Positions 8,323-16,029 of a stretch of 21,930 bases of DNA are shown one piece after another. The notes under the pieces were generated by a model. The model saw nothing but the letters and a program-made list of their open reading frames with translations. It had not been told where the DNA came from and made no database searches. Source of the stretch: Clostridia bacterium. GTDB lineage: Bacteria > Bacillota > Clostridia > Christensenellales > Borkfalkiaceae. The translations under genes were made by a program, and so were the position numbers. Location: positions 1 through 21,930 of the forward strand of contig CAAGGZ010000102.1 of assembly GCA_900769545.1 (NCBI GenBank), read 5' to 3'. Position 1 is the first letter of the stretch, and each line of letters starts with the position of its first letter.

Positions 8323-10482
8323 TTATTTATTTTTTAACAAATCTATTTCAACAATTGTCTTTTCTTTACGCGATTTTTCTGCCGCATAAATACAGAGGTG
8401 ACCATTGATAGAATCATCCAATTTCGTAATGGAAACTGAACTTGTATCTCCGTTATAGTAAGCTACCAAATCGTGCATAATCGCAAAGTCGCCGCCGTTG
8501 TGACCGCCAAACTGCGCATTACAAATAACTTCATTATGCACGTCAATTTCTTCACTCTTACCCCAGAACTTTCCGTCAGCGTATCGAATCAACGTAAACT
8601 TATCGCTTTCGAGCTTCCCTTCAATCTCACCGCGCGTACCTACAATATGCAAGTAACGATCGGCTTTGATAGCACCGCCAATCAACATAAAGTTACAGCA
8701 CGAACCGTTCTTGAACGAAACGAGAATATTCTGTCTGTCTACAAGATCACCAAGGTTGTCATAAGCACACTTGCCGTAGATGTCATTCTTCAAGAATTCC
8801 ATCTTTTCTTCATCCGTAATCTCATCGAGGGGCTTATTCAATCTATCCCAGGTAAGGAAAGGCATAGCGTTCATTTCCATATAGAGCTTAATTGCCGAAT
8901 AAGGACAATCTCTTTCATGTTTACACTGGTAACAGTATTCTGCCGCACCTTCAGGCTTCTTCTCTTTAACAAATTGAGATCGAGTCCCAAAGCTGGTTAC
9001 CTTTTCAGGTTCAGTCTCATTATTTAACCAGCACATAAGGTCTAAGTCGTGACAACATTTTGCAAGCAAGAATCCCGAACCGCAATTTATCTCATTGTTC
9101 CACTTACCACGAACATATGCCGTAAGATAATGTGCAATACAAACGTGCTCGTTCATTTCCATGCTGACAATGTCACCTATTTCACCGCTTAAAATTATCT
9201 GTTTAATTTTACGATAGTACGGCGTATAACGCAATACGTGACAAATAAAGACTTTGCAACCATTTTCATCTGCTTTATGCTTAATCGCCATAAGTTGCTG
9301 TTCGTTAGGAACAATCGGCTTTTCCATAAGCATATCGTACTTTGCGTCCAAAATTTTCATTGCCGTTTCATAATGGATTTGGTCCATTGTAGCATTTACG
9401 ACAAAGTCGCAATCAATTTTCTTTTCTAAAAACTCTTCAAAGGTCTTAAAAAGTCTATCATCAGGCAAATTATAGCGTTTTTTCGCTTCGCTCAATTTAA
9501 ACTCATTAGGATCGATAATTGCCGCAATGCCTAATTCATCGGGACAATCCAAAGAGTAATCGGCATACACCTGACCTCTATTACCGTAGCCCACGATTGC
9601 AGTCCATAATTTCTTCATAGTTTTCATTTTCGATATTCCTTTTTGTACGGATTTATTTATATCCGATATAGTATATTCCCCTATCGAATTCCCAGCCTTA
9701 TACTTCTTTAATACTCTATAATATGTTTCCATACTATTGAAACCGCATCTTAATACGATTTCTTTCAGCGTATATTTCTTTTCCAGCGATTTTTTGAGCT
9801 CCAATACCCTACACACTCGAACTCGATTGACATATTCGCTGAGATTTACCCCTGCCATACGGTTGAACAGAGCGGAAAAATAATTTTCGCTATACCCAAA
9901 CCGCTTTGCGAGCGTTGGCAATCTCAAATCCTCGAAATAATTTGCGGAAATATACTCGCTCACCTTAATAAAGAACTCTTTATTCAGATTTTTTTCCTTT
10001 TTACGCAGAAGATTACTCGTATACAAAATGCCCATCATAGAATTGACGAAGCCTCGCTTTTGTAAAACGTTGTATTGATCAAACTTTGCGTAAGACGACG
10101 TCAACAGTTGCAACAATTCCTCCATCACTTTAGAAGAAGGATGAAGGAAATTGTTGAATTCCGTTTTATCGTCCAGAATATGCGAAATATATTCCTTTCC
10201 GATGACCATAATATACGCAGCCGCATTCCCGACATATTCGTAATAATGCGTATCATAACTGTTACTGATAAAAATATTACCCGCAGATATGTTTTCCGTT
10301 CGATTATTTACCATACACCGCATACAACCGCTGTACACGATGAGTACCTCCACACTCTGATGAACGTGCAAACCCTCAAATTTATAGTTTGCCGCCAACA
10401 TATTCGGGAAGTCCACGAAGTAAATATAATCGGGAACGTCGGCTTCTGGTTGATATAAATTATTTGTGTTGTTTTTTATCAA
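8323..10482 (-). CDS. Fusion: AraC-family regulator + Gfo/Idh/MocA oxidoreductase
   Basis: 719 codons in one open frame. Residues 1-~165 are a cupin-like sensor (LHVHQSVEVLIVYSG...NIFISNSYDTHYYEYVG). Residues ~172-272 hold two helix-turn-helix units of AraC type (LPTLAKRFGYSENYFSALFN; YTLKEIVLRCGFNSMETYYR). From 286 on it is a Gfo/Idh/MocA NAD(P)-dependent sugar dehydrogenase: Rossmann VGYGNRG (297-303), EKP (387-389), KCCHDLDLM (475-483), and the Cys-rich insert C517/C520/C526 common in this family. The start is TTG at 10482, overlapping the TGA of the upstream permease gene by 4 bases (TTGA). No good SD precedes it, so it is probably translated by coupling. An internal SD and ATG precede residue 286, so a free oxidoreductase may also be made. 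The AraC part probably regulates this operon in response to a sugar. Confidence 0.85.
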   Translation of the reverse strand: MIKNNTNNLYQPEADVPDYIYFVDFPNMLAANYKFEGLHVHQSVEVLIVYSGCMRCMVNNRTENISAGNIFISNSYDTHYYEYVGNAAAYIMVIGKEYISHILDDKTEFNNFLHPSSKVMEELLQLLTSSYAKFDQYNVLQKRGFVNSMMGILYTSNLLRKKEKNLNKEFFIKVSEYISANYFEDLRLPTLAKRFGYSENYFSALFNRMAGVNLSEYVNRVRVCRVLELKKSLEKKYTLKEIVLRCGFNSMETYYRVLKKYKAGNSIGEYTISDINKSVQKGISKMKTMKKLWTAIVGYGNRGQVYADYSLDCPDELGIAAIIDPNEFKLSEAKKRYNLPDDRLFKTFEEFLEKKIDCDFVVNATMDQIHYETAMKILDAKYDMLMEKPIVPNEQQLMAIKHKADENGCKVFICHVLRYTPYYRKIKQIILSGEIGDIVSMEMNEHVCIAHYLTAYVRGKWNNEINCGSGFLLAKCCHDLDLMCWLNNETEPEKVTSFGTRSQFVKEKKPEGAAEYCYQCKHERDCPYSAIKLYMEMNAMPFLTWDRLNKPLDEITDEEKMEFLKNDIYGKCAYDNLGDLVDRQNILVSFKNGSCCNFMLIGGAIKADRYLHIVGTRGEIEGKLESDKFTLIRYADGKFWGKSEEIDVHNEVICNAQFGGHNGGDFAIMHDLVAYYNGDTSSVSITKLDDSINGHLCIYAAEKSRKEKTIVEIDLLKNK
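9625..9641 (-). promoter_or_regulatory. Internal ribosome binding site and ATG for the oxidoreductase part of the fusion
   Basis: On the minus strand AAGGA (9637-9641) lies 9 bases before an in-frame ATG at 9627. That ATG encodes Met286 and starts MKTMKKLWTAIVGYG, a normal N-terminus for a Gfo/Idh/MocA enzyme. The AraC domain ends about 14 residues earlier. This looks like the original start of a separate gene that was kept after the two frames joined. Confidence 0.6.
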
Positions 10483-11348
10483 AGCTTTATCCCCGCTGCG
10501 AAATCGCCGCTACTGAAATATTTCATACTGATAATCGACGTAAAGATAAGCGGTATACTCGAAAGAATATACATTGCGTACATTGCGCCGTTTTGTTTAT
10601 CACCGCTAAGCCCTGCCGTGAAGTTTTGTTGCAACGTCAACATCAAAGGCATCAACGTCATTTTTGAGTCCAAAATCAAGCTGGGCCACAAATAGTCGTT
10701 GTACAAGGAACTGAACCCACCGACGAACTTATAAAGAATGATAGGCCAAGCAAGAGGTACGGTCAATTTCGCAAAAATGTGCATATCGCTTGCGCCTTCA
10801 ATCTGCGCGCTCTCGTAAATAGACTTAGGCTGCTGACCGAAGAATGTTCTAAATAAGAACAATGCGCCAACCTGACCGCCTGCGTAGTTGGGCAACAAAT
10901 AACCGATAAACGTATCGCCCAAATTAAGCTTTTCACGCATGAACGGCACCAAGATAGGCATACCCATAATGGAAGGCAACAACATAACCGAAATGAAGGT
11001 CATGAAAATCGTTTCCTTAAACGGGAAGGTCTTATACGTAAAAATGTACCCAAGAACCGCACCGAGAAGACAGTCGCCTATCGCGCCCAACAAAGCAACG
11101 TAAATACTTCTTGCCAAAGCTCCGTTAATACCGTTCCACGCCAACGAAAAATTGTTTTTAATGTTCGCGCCGAGCGTAGAAAGCTTCGGAAGCATAAAGA
11201 TATTCGTTTCAATGTCAAGGTTTGCCTTAAATGCGTTGATAACCGTAATAAAGAGCGGCACCAAACAGAAGAGCGTACATACGGTGATCCAAAAGGTAAT
11301 AAAAATCTGAATCGGAAGTTTGTCCGAACGTTTTAATGCTTTTGCCAT
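10479..11348 (-). CDS. ABC sugar transporter permease, MalG type (CUT1)
   Basis: 289 aa from ATG 11348 (MAKALKRSDKLPIQIF), chosen because GAGGTGG lies 6 bases upstream. That SD is inside the last codons of the upstream permease gene, whose stop is 1 base away, so the two are coupled. The open frame extends further upstream to 11510 but only as an overlap with the other permease gene. Six membrane segments are visible, with N-terminal FWITVCTLFCLVPLFITVIN first. The cytoplasmic EAA loop (IYESAQIEGASDMHIF...VPLAWP) binds the ATPase in this family. It pairs with the 11350-13752 product in the membrane to form the translocation path. No ATPase gene is adjacent; CUT1 systems of Bacillota often use a shared MsmX/MsmK-type ATPase. 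Confidence 0.95.
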   Translation of the reverse strand: MAKALKRSDKLPIQIFITFWITVCTLFCLVPLFITVINAFKANLDIETNIFMLPKLSTLGANIKNNFSLAWNGINGALARSIYVALLGAIGDCLLGAVLGYIFTYKTFPFKETIFMTFISVMLLPSIMGMPILVPFMREKLNLGDTFIGYLLPNYAGGQVGALFLFRTFFGQQPKSIYESAQIEGASDMHIFAKLTVPLAWPIILYKFVGGFSSLYNDYLWPSLILDSKMTLMPLMLTLQQNFTAGLSGDKQNGAMYAMYILSSIPLIFTSIISMKYFSSGDFAAGIKL

Positions 11349-11349
11349 A

Positions 11350-13752
11350 TTACGCCACCTCGTTTTCCTTTTTCTGTATTCTGAAATTGAGTACCGTTGC
11401 CGCAAACAGGAAGATAAAGATAACCGTTGCGTACGCAGACGCCAAACCGTAGTTACCGTCCAATACCTGCTTATACATCGTAAAGATAGGCGTCTTGGTA
11501 CCCCAGTCACCGCCCGTGATCATGTAGACTCTACCAAAGTTCTGTACCGAACCGATAAACGTCATAATGATAACGTACTTAATCTGAGGGAAAATAAGCG
11601 GAATATCAATAAATACGAATCTCTTGATAACGGTAATACCGTCCAATTCCGCCGCCTCGTAGTAACTGTCAGGCACGTTCATCATTGCGCCGTAGAAAAT
11701 CAAGTACGACCCAACGTAAGGGAAGCCCATCAACACGAGCGACCACTTCGTAATATTCGTCTGCGCGAGGAACTTCACAGGCGTACCGTTCATCATCTTA
11801 ATCAATGCGTTGAGCACACCGAATTCCCCGTAAATACCCGTCTTCCAGATAAGCGTCGTCGCAACCCCGGGAATAACGCCGGGAATAAACAACAGCGTTC
11901 TGGTAATTGCCGAATAGCTCTTATTGCGCATAATCGTCAAGAAGAATGCGAAAACAAGCGGAGGTGCCAATGCCGTCATCAAGTCGCAAATAAGGAAGAA
12001 GAACATATTGCCAAATTCTTCCGCCGCATTTACCGAAGTAAATATCGTCTTGTAATGCGCGAAGTTATTCCACAGCTTTGCAGGAGTTTCCAACGTATAG
12101 TCAAAGAACGAAAGTTGGATAGACCCGATTGCAGGATAGTAACAGAACATTCCCAAAAGCGTCAAAGAAAATGCGAAAATTACAAAAATCTTCCAGTGCT
12201 TCTTCATGCCTCTGCCAACTTCCACCGTCTTTTCAAGCTGCCCGGGCACCAACCAACACAATGCGGCAATCAAAAGCACAAACGCCGAAATAACCGCAAT
12301 GATGATAGAAAGGGTTTTAAATGCCCTTAACGTCCCTTCATTGTTCTGTCCGCCAATCGTCAGCGAACGAAGAATCATCGTACCGGAAGCCGCTTCGTTT
12401 GCGTTAATATACAAGAAACGAATGGTATCCAGCGAAGACGATTGTACAACCGCTCTAATATCAAACTCAACGGCAGACGTGAAATCAATAACGGGCGAAC
12501 CGCTCGTAAAATCGATTCTCGTGAGGTTGTTCGAAGCCTGATAAACGACGTAAGCTATCTTCAAGTGCTTGTTGTAGAACATAGACGTGCCTTCCGTCTT
12601 GGGATGCCCTGCAAGCGTAAGATTGATTTCGTTACCTTTCAAGGTAGGATTGCTCATACCAAGCTTCGCAATCTTTTCAGCCGAAACGTCCAATTCATAC
12701 ATTTTATCGCTGTTTACAAGCAAATAGTATTTATGCTGATCTGCCATATAAGCAGCGCCCGTATAGGTAACGCCGTCCGTACGGTAATAACCGTACAAGG
12801 AATCCTTGAAGTTTTTACGGGAAAGAATAACATCCCCTCTGTCTTCGTCGTAATCTACAACGCCGAATTCTTCACAAGCCTGTTCCCAAGCCTGATCCTT
12901 CAAAGTATTCTTTTTAATAGTTTCTTCTGTTTTTCCGTTCCCCAATTCCGCCTGATACAGCTCTTCATAGATTTCGTCTGCGCGAGCCTGCAAATTCCCT
13001 GCAAGCTTGCCTTCCCAGCCGTTCATTTCGAAATTGGTAGACATACGAATCAAACCGCCCGTATGCAAAATGTATATAAATTTACCGCCCTCTTCTTCTA
13101 CAATATCCATAGAATGAATGGTTATGTTCGGTAAAAACTGCAATACGATACCCTTTGCGCCACTATAACCTTGATAAATATATCCAGTATTGATAGGGCC
13201 GTCGGAAAGATTATCTACGCCGAATTTATGAATTTTACAAACTTTATTGACTTTGTTAATCAAGAAAATTTCGCCGTCTATTTCGTGGAGCGAAGATATA
13301 ATCGAGGATTCCAACTTAGTATAGCTACGGATAGAGAGCTCTTCCTCTATTCCGTCTAATTGGAATAAATATGCGTTGGAGGTGAAAATATAGATATATT
13401 TGAAATTGGGGTCGCTATAAATAGAACGTATTTCCCCGCAATCTTCCACCCCTGCTTCCTTTGCCTTTTCAACCAAAGGAAAAACGTCGATTACGTCGTT
13501 CCCCTTATCCATACGGTAAAAGTTCCCTACCGACGTTGCATAATACCATTCGTCCGTACCTCTCTCTGTAAGCGAGGTAATTCTCCCTGAATCCTCAGAC
13601 AAAATTCTTTCCGTACGAGGCAAATTGAGCCCCAATATTATGGAGCTCACAATTGCCAACACCAAAACCGCCGATGCAATGATCGAAATGATTTTAGCTG
13701 TATTTTTCGGGTTTCGCAGTAAATTTTTCTCTGCTAATTCCGTATTACGCAT
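11350..13752 (-). CDS. ABC sugar transporter permease, MalF type, with a very large extracytoplasmic domain
   Basis: 800 aa, far above the ~300 usual for this family. TM1 is at ~20-42 and TM2 at ~481-504. TM3-8 form the permease core (~521-790) with the EAA loop YYEAAELDGITVIKRF (~697) and IPLIFP after it. The ~435 residues between TM1 and TM2 should lie outside the cell. They contain seven similar hairpin strands (~68, 118, 160, 223, 340, 397 and 443), each like KYIYIFTSNAYLFQLDG, which suggests a beta-propeller. A charged helical insert lies at ~250-300. E. coli MalF also has a periplasmic P2 domain that touches the binding protein, but it is smaller and of different sequence. The only SD-like sequence, GGAGG in the end of the binding-protein gene, is 14 bases from the ATG, an unusually long spacing. 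Confidence 0.93.
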   Translation of the reverse strand: MRNTELAEKNLLRNPKNTAKIISIIASAVLVLAIVSSIILGLNLPRTERILSEDSGRITSLTERGTDEWYYATSVGNFYRMDKGNDVIDVFPLVEKAKEAGVEDCGEIRSIYSDPNFKYIYIFTSNAYLFQLDGIEEELSIRSYTKLESSIISSLHEIDGEIFLINKVNKVCKIHKFGVDNLSDGPINTGYIYQGYSGAKGIVLQFLPNITIHSMDIVEEEGGKFIYILHTGGLIRMSTNFEMNGWEGKLAGNLQARADEIYEELYQAELGNGKTEETIKKNTLKDQAWEQACEEFGVVDYDEDRGDVILSRKNFKDSLYGYYRTDGVTYTGAAYMADQHKYYLLVNSDKMYELDVSAEKIAKLGMSNPTLKGNEINLTLAGHPKTEGTSMFYNKHLKIAYVVYQASNNLTRIDFTSGSPVIDFTSAVEFDIRAVVQSSSLDTIRFLYINANEAASGTMILRSLTIGGQNNEGTLRAFKTLSIIIAVISAFVLLIAALCWLVPGQLEKTVEVGRGMKKHWKIFVIFAFSLTLLGMFCYYPAIGSIQLSFFDYTLETPAKLWNNFAHYKTIFTSVNAAEEFGNMFFFLICDLMTALAPPLVFAFFLTIMRNKSYSAITRTLLFIPGVIPGVATTLIWKTGIYGEFGVLNALIKMMNGTPVKFLAQTNITKWSLVLMGFPYVGSYLIFYGAMMNVPDSYYEAAELDGITVIKRFVFIDIPLIFPQIKYVIIMTFIGSVQNFGRVYMITGGDWGTKTPIFTMYKQVLDGNYGLASAYATVIFIFLFAATVLNFRIQKKENEVA

Positions 13753-13762
13753 AATAATTTAA

Positions 13763-15493
13763 TTAGCCTCCGTAGGTAACGTCCTGACCGGGATATTTAT
13801 AACAATTTTCATTCCAGCCCTGCTTCTTGCAGAAGATCGACCAGTCAAGCATCAAAGCGTCATGCCAAGCGCCGCCAAACTGTACTTCCGTGATAGCGTC
13901 GCTACCCGTACCGGTAAGGAACTTCTTCCAAAGATCGGTAGCTGCCGTCTTGGAGTTCTGTTCACCGCTCAAGGAACGAATGAAGTAAGAAATGAAGGGA
14001 TTGCTGTCAACAAGGCCCGTGAAGGAAATCTTATCCGTTTCGAAGAAGTCCTTCCAAGCTTCAGGCATAACTACGAGGTCGTTTACAACCGTCGTCATAC
14101 CCTTAGGAGCAATGTTGTTATCCGACAATGCCTTGTAGTAAATCGTCTGACCATAGGGAGACAATACGAACTTCAAGAAGTCGATATTAAGACCTGCCTG
14201 CGCAGCGTCGTTGGGATGCTTCTTAATGGAGAGGTAACCGCCGTTGCCGCCTACGTCACGTACAAGCGTGTTGGGAGCAATATAATCGCTTACCATTCTG
14301 GGATAATCGAAGAAATCCATTTGGAAGTTTTCGTTCTGTTCGTCAGCGAAGTCAAGACCTACACCTGCGTAGTCAAGAAGGATCTGAGGAGAGCTCTTAC
14401 CCTTACTCTGCGTCTTAAATTCTGCGCGGAGCTGTTCCATAGAGGTCGTAGCTGCGTCCAAACGAAGGTAATCTTTCATCTTAGCGAACTGCTTAAGGAA
14501 ATCCTGGAACTTCTTGCTGGTACCGCCAACATAGCCTGCGCTGATGTTTTCGCCCAAAATGAGGTTGAAGATCTTGGTTTCGGAATACTTAAAGCTCTTC
14601 GAAGCTTCAGGCTGTTCAGCTTCAAGGTCTACAGTATAACTGTCGTCTACTGCAATATTGTCATATTCGCTTCTGTAATAAAGGTCGCCGTATACACGAA
14701 GAAGCCAAGTAAACTGCGCATTGTTTACGGAATCCGTATCAACGGAAATACCGAGAGGATTTTCATAACCTGCAGCTTCCATAGCAGCGCAAAGGCTCAT
14801 CAATTCGTCCCAAGTTTCAGGAGCGCCTTCTTTGTCATAGCCGTTTGCTTTTGCAGCGTCCATAGCTACCGCATTTACAAACCAAGCGGTCTGCAAACCT
14901 TCGGAGTTAAGAAGATACGTATTCGTATCGTTATCACCCGATTTATCGGAGATGTATGCGTCTTCCATCAATACTTCCGACCATACGCTGCCGCCAGCAT
15001 AAGGGTTGGAAAGGAAAACGTCCGAGTTCATGTTTACACAGTAATCTGCCATAGAGCCGCTTGCTGCAAGGTTACCCTGTACGATATCCCAGTCGCTGTT
15101 TTCAGTCTGCAATTCCTGATTCAATCTGTCGGGATAGGTAGCTGACGTGTATTTCTTATCCAATACAACAACTGCCGCACCCTTATGCAAACGGGAATAT
15201 TCATCTGCAAGAGCCTGCCAACCAGCTTCCGTACCGTCAAATACGATTGCAACGTCAACTTTACCAACTTTGCATTCGATGTCCGTGCTGGGATAGTAAG
15301 CAGCGTTGAAATCTGCGCCCAAATCCTGCGCTGCAGCAATCGTGTTCTTATTACTAGAACTGCCACCGCTGCTGTCGCCACCGTTGCTGTTACCACCGCC
15401 AACGGAATCGCTGGTCGTACCGCCGCCGCAAGCACCGAATGCAAACATGCATGCGAATGCAAGACAACTTACTGCTAAAAATTTCTTTTTCAT
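13763..15493 (-). CDS. ABC transporter solute-binding lipoprotein (family 1, sugar)
   Basis: 576 aa from ATG 15493, with AAGGAGG 6 bases upstream. The frame is open further to 15535, but that would put basic residues ahead of a good signal peptide and has no SD. The signal peptide MKKKFLAVSCLAFACMFAFG ends in a lipobox (FGAC, Cys22), followed by a Gly/Ser/Asn linker (~23-50). The body has the layout of family 1 carbohydrate-binding proteins: KVDVAIVFDGTEAGWQAL, DWDIVQGNLAASG, and the hinge-region phrase LQTAWFVNAVAMDAAKANG followed by APETWDELMSLCAAM. It is longer than the usual 420-450 aa. It is the first gene of the operon and delivers the substrate to the two permeases. The substrate cannot be read from sequence; the neighbours suggest an oligosaccharide. 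Confidence 0.93.
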   Translation of the reverse strand: MKKKFLAVSCLAFACMFAFGACGGGTTSDSVGGGNSNGGDSSGGSSSNKNTIAAAQDLGADFNAAYYPSTDIECKVGKVDVAIVFDGTEAGWQALADEYSRLHKGAAVVVLDKKYTSATYPDRLNQELQTENSDWDIVQGNLAASGSMADYCVNMNSDVFLSNPYAGGSVWSEVLMEDAYISDKSGDNDTNTYLLNSEGLQTAWFVNAVAMDAAKANGYDKEGAPETWDELMSLCAAMEAAGYENPLGISVDTDSVNNAQFTWLLRVYGDLYYRSEYDNIAVDDSYTVDLEAEQPEASKSFKYSETKIFNLILGENISAGYVGGTSKKFQDFLKQFAKMKDYLRLDAATTSMEQLRAEFKTQSKGKSSPQILLDYAGVGLDFADEQNENFQMDFFDYPRMVSDYIAPNTLVRDVGGNGGYLSIKKHPNDAAQAGLNIDFLKFVLSPYGQTIYYKALSDNNIAPKGMTTVVNDLVVMPEAWKDFFETDKISFTGLVDSNPFISYFIRSLSGEQNSKTAATDLWKKFLTGTGSDAITEVQFGGAWHDALMLDWSIFCKKQGWNENCYKYPGQDVTYGG

Positions 15494-15589
15494 ACAATGC
15501 CTCCTTAAGTGCATATTTTTTTTGTTTTCATTCACTTTCCGTTACTTAAAACTTTAAACAACCAAAAATGAATTATATTGCTTAGGTAG

Positions 15590-15598
15590 ATTATATCA
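15590..15598 (-). promoter_or_regulatory. Extended -10 promoter of the transport operon
   Basis: On the minus strand TGATATAAT (TG-n-TATAAT) lies about 97 bases before the ATG of the binding-protein gene. The -35 position (AACACA at 15613-15618) does not match consensus, which is typical of activator-dependent promoters. Transcription would start near 15583. Confidence 0.65.
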
Positions 15599-15617
15599 TT
15601 AAATAATCCGTTTGTGT

Positions 15618-15643
15618 TGTCATAGCTTATCAAGTTTATGTCA
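15618..15643 (-). promoter_or_regulatory. Candidate AraC-type activator site (two direct half-sites)
   Basis: TGACA occurs twice on the minus strand (15622-15618 and 15643-15639), 21 bases apart, so the copies face the same side of the helix. The nearer copy abuts the -35 region. Directly repeated half-sites about two turns apart, next to a poor -35, are the usual layout for AraC activators. The fusion protein of this operon is the obvious candidate binder. Only five bases are shared, so chance is possible. Confidence 0.35.
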
Positions 15644-15668
15644 AAAATTACGATGTTAATTTTTTCTT

Positions 15669-15682
15669 CCATTTTGAAATGG
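15669..15682. repeat. Short inverted repeat in AT-rich DNA
   Basis: CCATTTTGAAATGG is a 5-6 bp inverted repeat flanked by A/T runs, upstream of the transport operon promoter. It could be an operator or a weak structure. The remaining DNA between 15683 and 15846 is AT-rich and shows nothing recognisable. Confidence 0.3.
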
Positions 15683-15846
15683 AAAATTTTTTCAACAAAA
15701 AAATAAAGTTAATATTTAGTATTTCCCCTTTACTTATAAGAGAAAAAACGCATTTTATTACTTTCGTTTTTTAATATGATTATCCCAAATTTTATGATTC
15801 AAAACGTTCAACCGCCGTAAAAATCAAATCATTTCGCAACAATAAA

Positions 15847-15874
15847 AAAAGCGCCGCCCCTTGACAACGCTTTT
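15847..15874 (-). terminator. Rho-independent terminator after the DUF4143 ATPase gene and gene remnant
   Basis: The minus strand folds into a 12-bp stem (AAAAGCGTTGTC / GGCGGCGCTTTT, with three G-U pairs) around the loop AAGG. The T-run continues to seven T. It lies 5 bases past the stop codon of the gene remnant. Confidence 0.85.
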
Positions 15875-15878
15875 ATAA

Positions 15879-15972
15879 TTTATCCTTCAATTATCATACG
15901 CATCTGCAATTTCTTTTCTTCTTCGTAATACCGCTTAAAACAAAGAATATACTTTTTGCGATAACGATATAA
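15879..15972. repeat. Direct repeat, left copy (94 bases)
   Basis: Nearly identical to 17444-17538: by eye, one single-base insertion and one substitution over the whole length. Together the copies bracket about 1.47 kb carrying the DUF4143 ATPase gene. Confidence 0.9.
15880..15972 (-). pseudogene. Remnant of the 3' end of the small HTH-like gene at 17452-17781
   Basis: This stretch encodes LYRYRKKYILCFKRYYEEEK, then KLQMRMIIEG and a stop, with no start of its own. The first 26 residues match the C-terminus of the 109-aa product at 17452-17781, apart from one Cys/Arg difference. The match to the intact gene breaks off abruptly at 15972. It has the better-looking ending: the intact gene carries one extra T that gives an earlier stop. 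Confidence 0.8.
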
Positions 15973-16029
15973 GGTATACTACTGTTTATCTTTTTTTATA
16001 AGCCTTCCTCTTTTACATTTTATGATAAT

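Noticed and set aside
8877..8945. Cys-rich insert of the oxidoreductase (C517, C520, C526) as a new metal-binding feature
   Set aside because: The C..C.....CPYSA phrase is already common in this subgroup of Gfo/Idh/MocA proteins, so it supports the family call and is not novel.
11349..11510. Extended N-terminus of the MalG-type permease
   Set aside because: The extra codons overlap the other permease gene out of frame. ATG 11348 has a good SD (GAGGTGG) and starts just before a normal first membrane segment.
15494..15535. Earlier start of the solute-binding protein (14 extra codons)
   Set aside because: These codons cover the AAGGAGG that serves ATG 15493 and would put charged residues ahead of the signal peptide.
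15536..15846. CRISPR array or small RNA gene in the AT-rich gap
   Set aside because: No regularly spaced repeats and no promoter-plus-terminator pair enclosing a structured transcript; only the operon promoter region and A/T runs are seen.
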